64,000 bases of DNA from Pseudomonas moraviensis (GTDB taxonomy: Bacteria > Pseudomonadota > Gammaproteobacteria > Pseudomonadales > Pseudomonadaceae). The DNA lies in the NCBI RefSeq assembly GCF_900105805.1, contig NZ_LT629788.1, forward strand, positions 3,720,001 to 3,784,000, read 5' to 3'. The notes beneath the pieces were generated by a model, which saw only the letters and a list, made by a program, of their open reading frames with translations, was not told the origin of the DNA and did no database searches. Made by a program: the position numbers and the translations under genes. Positions 61,258 to 64,000 of the stretch are shown here, piece by piece (the first letter of the stretch is position 1; each line of letters begins with the position of its first letter).

Positions 61258-61415
61258 TCGCCCCTCACCCCAGCCCTCTCCCGAGGGAGAGGGAGCCGAT
61301 TTGTGGGCTGTTCGGAATTCGCATTCGACGCGATATTCCGTTTCGACGCGTCTCGCCCAATCACCTCGGTCAGTCTCCTCTCCCCCCGGGAGAGGGTTAG
61401 GGTGAGGGGAGCAGG
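61258..61415. repeat. Inverted repeat of the CCCTCACCC type
   Basis: CCCCTCACCCCAGCCCTCTCCC at 61260 and GGGAGAGGGTTAGGGTGAGGGG at 61387 form long near-perfect arms around about 105 bases. A shorter hairpin, CTCTCCCGAGGGAGAG, lies at the left arm. This kind of element is common between genes in fluorescens pseudomonads; a name or transposase for it is not known to me. Confidence 0.7.
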
Positions 61416-61426
61416 CGCCAAAGATT

Positions 61427-61918
61427 TCAAGCCGAAGGATGCAACGCCGCAATCATGTCCACTTCAATAGCCGCATTCTTCGGCAGCTGATACACGCCGA
61501 TGGTCGTGCGGGTATGCCGCCCGGCATCGCCCAGCACATGACTGAACACGTCCGAAGCGCCGTTGGCCACTTCGCTGAGGTCAACGAAATCAGCCGTCGA
61601 CTTCACGTACACCGTGACTCGCAACAACGCGCGGATCTTGTCCAGTGACCCCACCGCATCGACTATCAGTGCCAGGCAACGCATCGCGCTGATGCTCGCC
61701 GCGGCTTGCGCATCCTTGAGGTTCAATTCCAGCCCCACGCGACCGGGATACAGAATCTTGCCATTGACCCGCGGCACCATGCCGCTGATGTAGAGCTCGT
61801 CGTGATGACGGATCAGCGGCGCGTAATTGCCACCAGCGGTGTTCTCGCCATAGATGTCGTAGTTGAGTTCTTCGGCCAGGGCGATAAAGCGCTCATCGCA
61901 GGTCATCCGTTCGGTCAT
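61427..61918 (-). CDS. RidA (YjgF) family protein
   Basis: A 163-residue protein of the YjgF/RidA superfamily: LYISGMVPRVNGKILYPGRVGLELNLKDAQAAASISAMRCLALIVDAVGSLDKIRALLRVTVYVKSTADFVDLSEV and the end RTTIGVYQLPKNAAIEVDMIAAL. Canonical RidA has an arginine near the C-terminus that binds the imine/enamine substrate; the matching position here is in GRHTRTTIGV. The length (about 30 more residues than RidA) places it in a YjgF subgroup of unclear substrate. Start chosen at MTERMTCDERF. Confidence 0.8.
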   Translation of the reverse strand: MTERMTCDERFIALAEELNYDIYGENTAGGNYAPLIRHHDELYISGMVPRVNGKILYPGRVGLELNLKDAQAAASISAMRCLALIVDAVGSLDKIRALLRVTVYVKSTADFVDLSEVANGASDVFSHVLGDAGRHTRTTIGVYQLPKNAAIEVDMIAALHPSA

Positions 61919-62042
61919 TGCACCCAGCCTTTTGATCAATGCACGGGTTAGGACAGACGAGCACCGAAGGATGGCTTGGAGCTACTACTGTCGGGGTTGG
62001 ATCCGAATCTAGGTCTTTTACCGAATGGCCGCAACCGCAAAC

Positions 62043-62070
62043 TGTGGGAGCGAGCCTGCTCGCGAATGGC
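62043..62070. repeat. Single REP arm
   Basis: TGTGGGAGCGAGCCTGCTCG followed by CGAATGGC matches the REP arm found at 42560-42660. No inverted partner lies within the next 100 bases, so it is a singlet. Confidence 0.7.
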
Positions 62071-62100
62071 AGCCCCCCGACCGAGCATTTTTCAGCCAAC

Positions 62101-62136
62101 AAAAAACCCCGCACATATCTCAACGTGCGGGGTTTT
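62101..62136. terminator. Terminator of the cyo operon
   Basis: CCCCGCAC (62107-62114) and GTGCGGGG (62125-62132) pair over a ten-base loop, with A- and T-runs on either side. Read leftward it ends the cytochrome bo3 transcript 20 bases past cyoE. Confidence 0.88.
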
Positions 62137-62153
62137 CCTGAAGCTTGCAAACC

Positions 62154-63041
62154 TTACGGCGCGTACGTCAGCAGCAGTTCTGTCGGCACCTTGAAGTCCA
62201 GGGACATCATGACGCTCAACGCAGTGATGGTGAAGATCGAGAACACGAACAGCTTGCGTGCCCAGACGGTGTCATCGACTGCCTTGTAGCCGGTCCAGGC
62301 CATGTACAGCCAGTACATGCCCATGGCGGCGGCGACGGCGAGGTAGCTCATGCCGGCGTAGCCGCTGAAGGTCAGCATCAAGGTCGCCACGAGGAACGCC
62401 AGGATGTAGAGCAGGATGTGCTTCTTCGCCACCTGGATTCCGCGTTTCACTGGCAGCACCGGAATCGATGCGGCCAGGTAATCGTTGAAACGGAAAATCG
62501 CGATAGCGTAGGAATGCGGCATCTGCCACAGGCTGAACATCACCAGCAGGGTCAGTGCGGCCATGTCGAAGCTGTTGGTCACAGCCACGTAACCGATCAC
62601 TGGCGGCATGGCGCCCGACAGGCTGCCCACCAGCGTGCCGTGAACCGACTTGCGCTTGAGGTACAGGCTGTAGAAGCCGACGTAGATGATGAAGCCGATT
62701 ACTGCGAACAGGGCAGCCAACGGGTTGGCCACCTTGTACAACAGGGCAACGCCGAGAACACCCAGAATGGTCGCGTAAACCAGGGCCAGTTTCAGGGAGA
62801 TGAGGCCCTGGACCAGCACACGGTTCTTGGTGCGTTCCATCTTCAGGTCGATGTCGCGGTCGATGCAGTTGTTGAACACGCAACCGGAGGCCACGACCAG
62901 AGAAGTACCGATCATGGCGGCCAGGAACACCGCCAGATCGACATGCCCTTTCGAGGCCAGGAAGAACCCGCCTGCCACAGAAAGCACGTTACCGAAAATG
63001 ATCCCCGGTTTGGTGATTTGGATAAAGTGCTTGAGCGACAT
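62154..63041 (-). CDS. cyoE: Protoheme IX farnesyltransferase
   Basis: CyoE turns heme b into heme o for the oxidase. The 295-residue membrane protein has about nine hydrophobic segments and the prenyltransferase aspartate motif NCIDRDIDLKMERTKNRVLVQGLIS near residues 58-80. It follows cyoD by 10 bases and is the last gene of the operon before the terminator. Confidence 0.96.
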   Translation of the reverse strand: MSLKHFIQITKPGIIFGNVLSVAGGFFLASKGHVDLAVFLAAMIGTSLVVASGCVFNNCIDRDIDLKMERTKNRVLVQGLISLKLALVYATILGVLGVALLYKVANPLAALFAVIGFIIYVGFYSLYLKRKSVHGTLVGSLSGAMPPVIGYVAVTNSFDMAALTLLVMFSLWQMPHSYAIAIFRFNDYLAASIPVLPVKRGIQVAKKHILLYILAFLVATLMLTFSGYAGMSYLAVAAAMGMYWLYMAWTGYKAVDDTVWARKLFVFSIFTITALSVMMSLDFKVPTELLLTYAP

Positions 63042-63051
63042 CGGGTCTACC

Positions 63052-63387
63052 TCACTTCGCCATCATGTACGTGTGGATGCTGAACATGATCCACAGCGAC
63101 AGGCCAACCAGCAGCACGATCACAATCGCCGTGAAGACGAACGCGATCACGTTGTTACGCTGTGCAATGGAGCGGTCCAGGTGCAGGAAGTAATACAGGT
63201 GAACGATCACCTGGATCACTGCGAACAGCAGAACGATTGCCAGCGTCGTCGACTTCGGCAGGGTCGGGTACATCACCAGACCGAACGGAATAACGGTCAG
63301 GATTACCGACAGGATGAAGCCGATGGCGTACGACTTGACGCTGCCGTGGCCAGCATCGTGGCTGTCATGGGAGTGTGCATTAGCCAT
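63052..63387 (-). CDS. cyoD: Cytochrome o ubiquinol oxidase subunit IV
   Basis: A 111-residue membrane subunit with a histidine-bearing N-terminus (MANAHSHDSHDAGHGSVKSYAIGFILSVILT) and three hydrophobic segments. It supports assembly of the CuB site in the bo3 oxidase. Its ATG overlaps the cyoC stop by one base (TAATG). Confidence 0.95.
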   Translation of the reverse strand: MANAHSHDSHDAGHGSVKSYAIGFILSVILTVIPFGLVMYPTLPKSTTLAIVLLFAVIQVIVHLYYFLHLDRSIAQRNNVIAFVFTAIVIVLLVGLSLWIMFSIHTYMMAK

Positions 63388-63998
63388 TACAGAGTCCCCA
63401 TCAGGTAAACAACGGTGAAGACGCAGATCCAGACCACGTCCAGGAAGTGCCAGAACAGGCTCAGGCAGCTCAGACGGGTCTTGTTGGTCGACGTCAGGCC
63501 ATGCTTGTTGACCTGATACATCATGATGCCCATCCAGATCAGACCGGCCGAAACGTGCAGACCGTGGGTACCGACCAGGGTGAAGAACGCCGACAGGAAG
63601 CCCGAACGGCTAGGACCGAAGCCCTCGGAGATCAGCAGGTGGAACTCGTTGATCTCCATGGCGATGAAGCCCGCGCCGAGCAGGAAGGTCATGAACAACC
63701 AGCCCAGGACCGCCTGCTTCTTGCCCTTGTACAACGCCAGCATGGCGAAGCCGTAGGTGATCGAACTGAACAACAGCAGAGCGGTTTCGCCCAGCACGTA
63801 TGGCAGTTCGAAGATGTCGTGGCCCGACGGGCCACCGGCAACGTTGTTTACCAGTACTGCGTACACCGCGAAGATCGACGCAAACAGAATGCAGTCGGTC
63901 ATCAGGTAGAGCCAGAAACCGTATACGGTCATCTCGCCCGAGTCGTGGTGATGGTCATCGTGCCCATGGTCACCATGGGCGTGTCCAACATTGGTCAC
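63387..63998 (-). CDS. cyoC: Cytochrome o ubiquinol oxidase subunit III
   Basis: A 203-residue subunit with five membrane segments (GFWLYLMTDCILFASIFAVYAVLV and others) after a histidine-rich N-terminus, also seen in the E. coli protein. The start appears to be GTG at 63998, overlapping or abutting a TAG that probably ends cyoB just outside the window. The rest of the operon (cyoA, cyoB) lies beyond the right edge. Confidence 0.93.
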   Translation of the reverse strand: MTNVGHAHGDHGHDDHHHDSGEMTVYGFWLYLMTDCILFASIFAVYAVLVNNVAGGPSGHDIFELPYVLGETALLLFSSITYGFAMLALYKGKKQAVLGWLFMTFLLGAGFIAMEINEFHLLISEGFGPSRSGFLSAFFTLVGTHGLHVSAGLIWMGIMMYQVNKHGLTSTNKTRLSCLSLFWHFLDVVWICVFTVVYLMGTL

Positions 63999-64000
63999 TA

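Overview
The window reads as chromosomal DNA of a Pseudomonas of the fluorescens group. It is GC-rich, the core gene order (tadA, guaA-guaB, xseA, leuA, der-bamB-yfgM-hisS-ispG-rodZ-pilF-rlmN-ndk, isc operon, cysE-trmJ-suhB, secF-secD-yajC-tgt-queA, cyo oxidase) is the Pseudomonas order, and the intergenic spaces are full of fluorescens-type REP palindromes. No replicon-scale mobile element, IS or CRISPR array is visible.

Region 1 (1-10.3 kb) opens with the 5' part of tadA and a Tat-exported multicopper oxidase. A trehalose phosphotransferase locus follows on the minus strand: treP (EIIBC), phosphotrehalase, a LamB-type porin, an EIIA-HPr-EI fusion, and a small stand-alone EIIB that lacks the phosphorylatable cysteine. 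The divergent treR encodes a GntR/UTRA regulator. Two identical 16-bp palindromes sit in front of treP. Together these genes cover outer-membrane entry, PEP-dependent uptake as trehalose-6-phosphate, and cleavage.

Region 2 (10.3-15.8 kb) looks accessory and sits between treR and guaA. It holds a compact structured RNA resembling the phage C4 antisense RNAs, a large protein ending in a TerD-like domain, and a 1044-residue protein resembling the dermonecrotic/membrane-targeted toxins, whose presumed metal-binding motif looks degenerate. This is the most unusual stretch of the window.

Region 3 (15.8-51.5 kb) is housekeeping: GMP synthesis, exonuclease VII, a LytM-type peptidase, leuA with a possible leader peptide, an aminotransferase/omega-amidase pair, the Der-BamB-HisS-IspG-RodZ-PilF-RlmN-Ndk block, the whole iscR-iscS-iscU-iscA-hscB-hscA-fdx-iscX operon behind a promoter with tandem IscR-like sites, cysE, trmJ, suhB, and the YajC-SecDF translocase genes with the queuosine genes tgt and queA.

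Region 4 (51.5-62 kb) is more variable. It has tRNA-Leu(CAA), a TPR-like lipoprotein, a PH-domain protein, two membrane proteins with related N-termini, a PhoD-like phosphatase, a YefM-YoeB toxin-antitoxin pair overlapping an aminotransferase tail to tail, a LysR regulator, an acetyltransferase, an unrecognised 233-residue protein and a RidA-family protein. The window ends in the cytochrome bo3 oxidase operon (cyoC, cyoD, cyoE).
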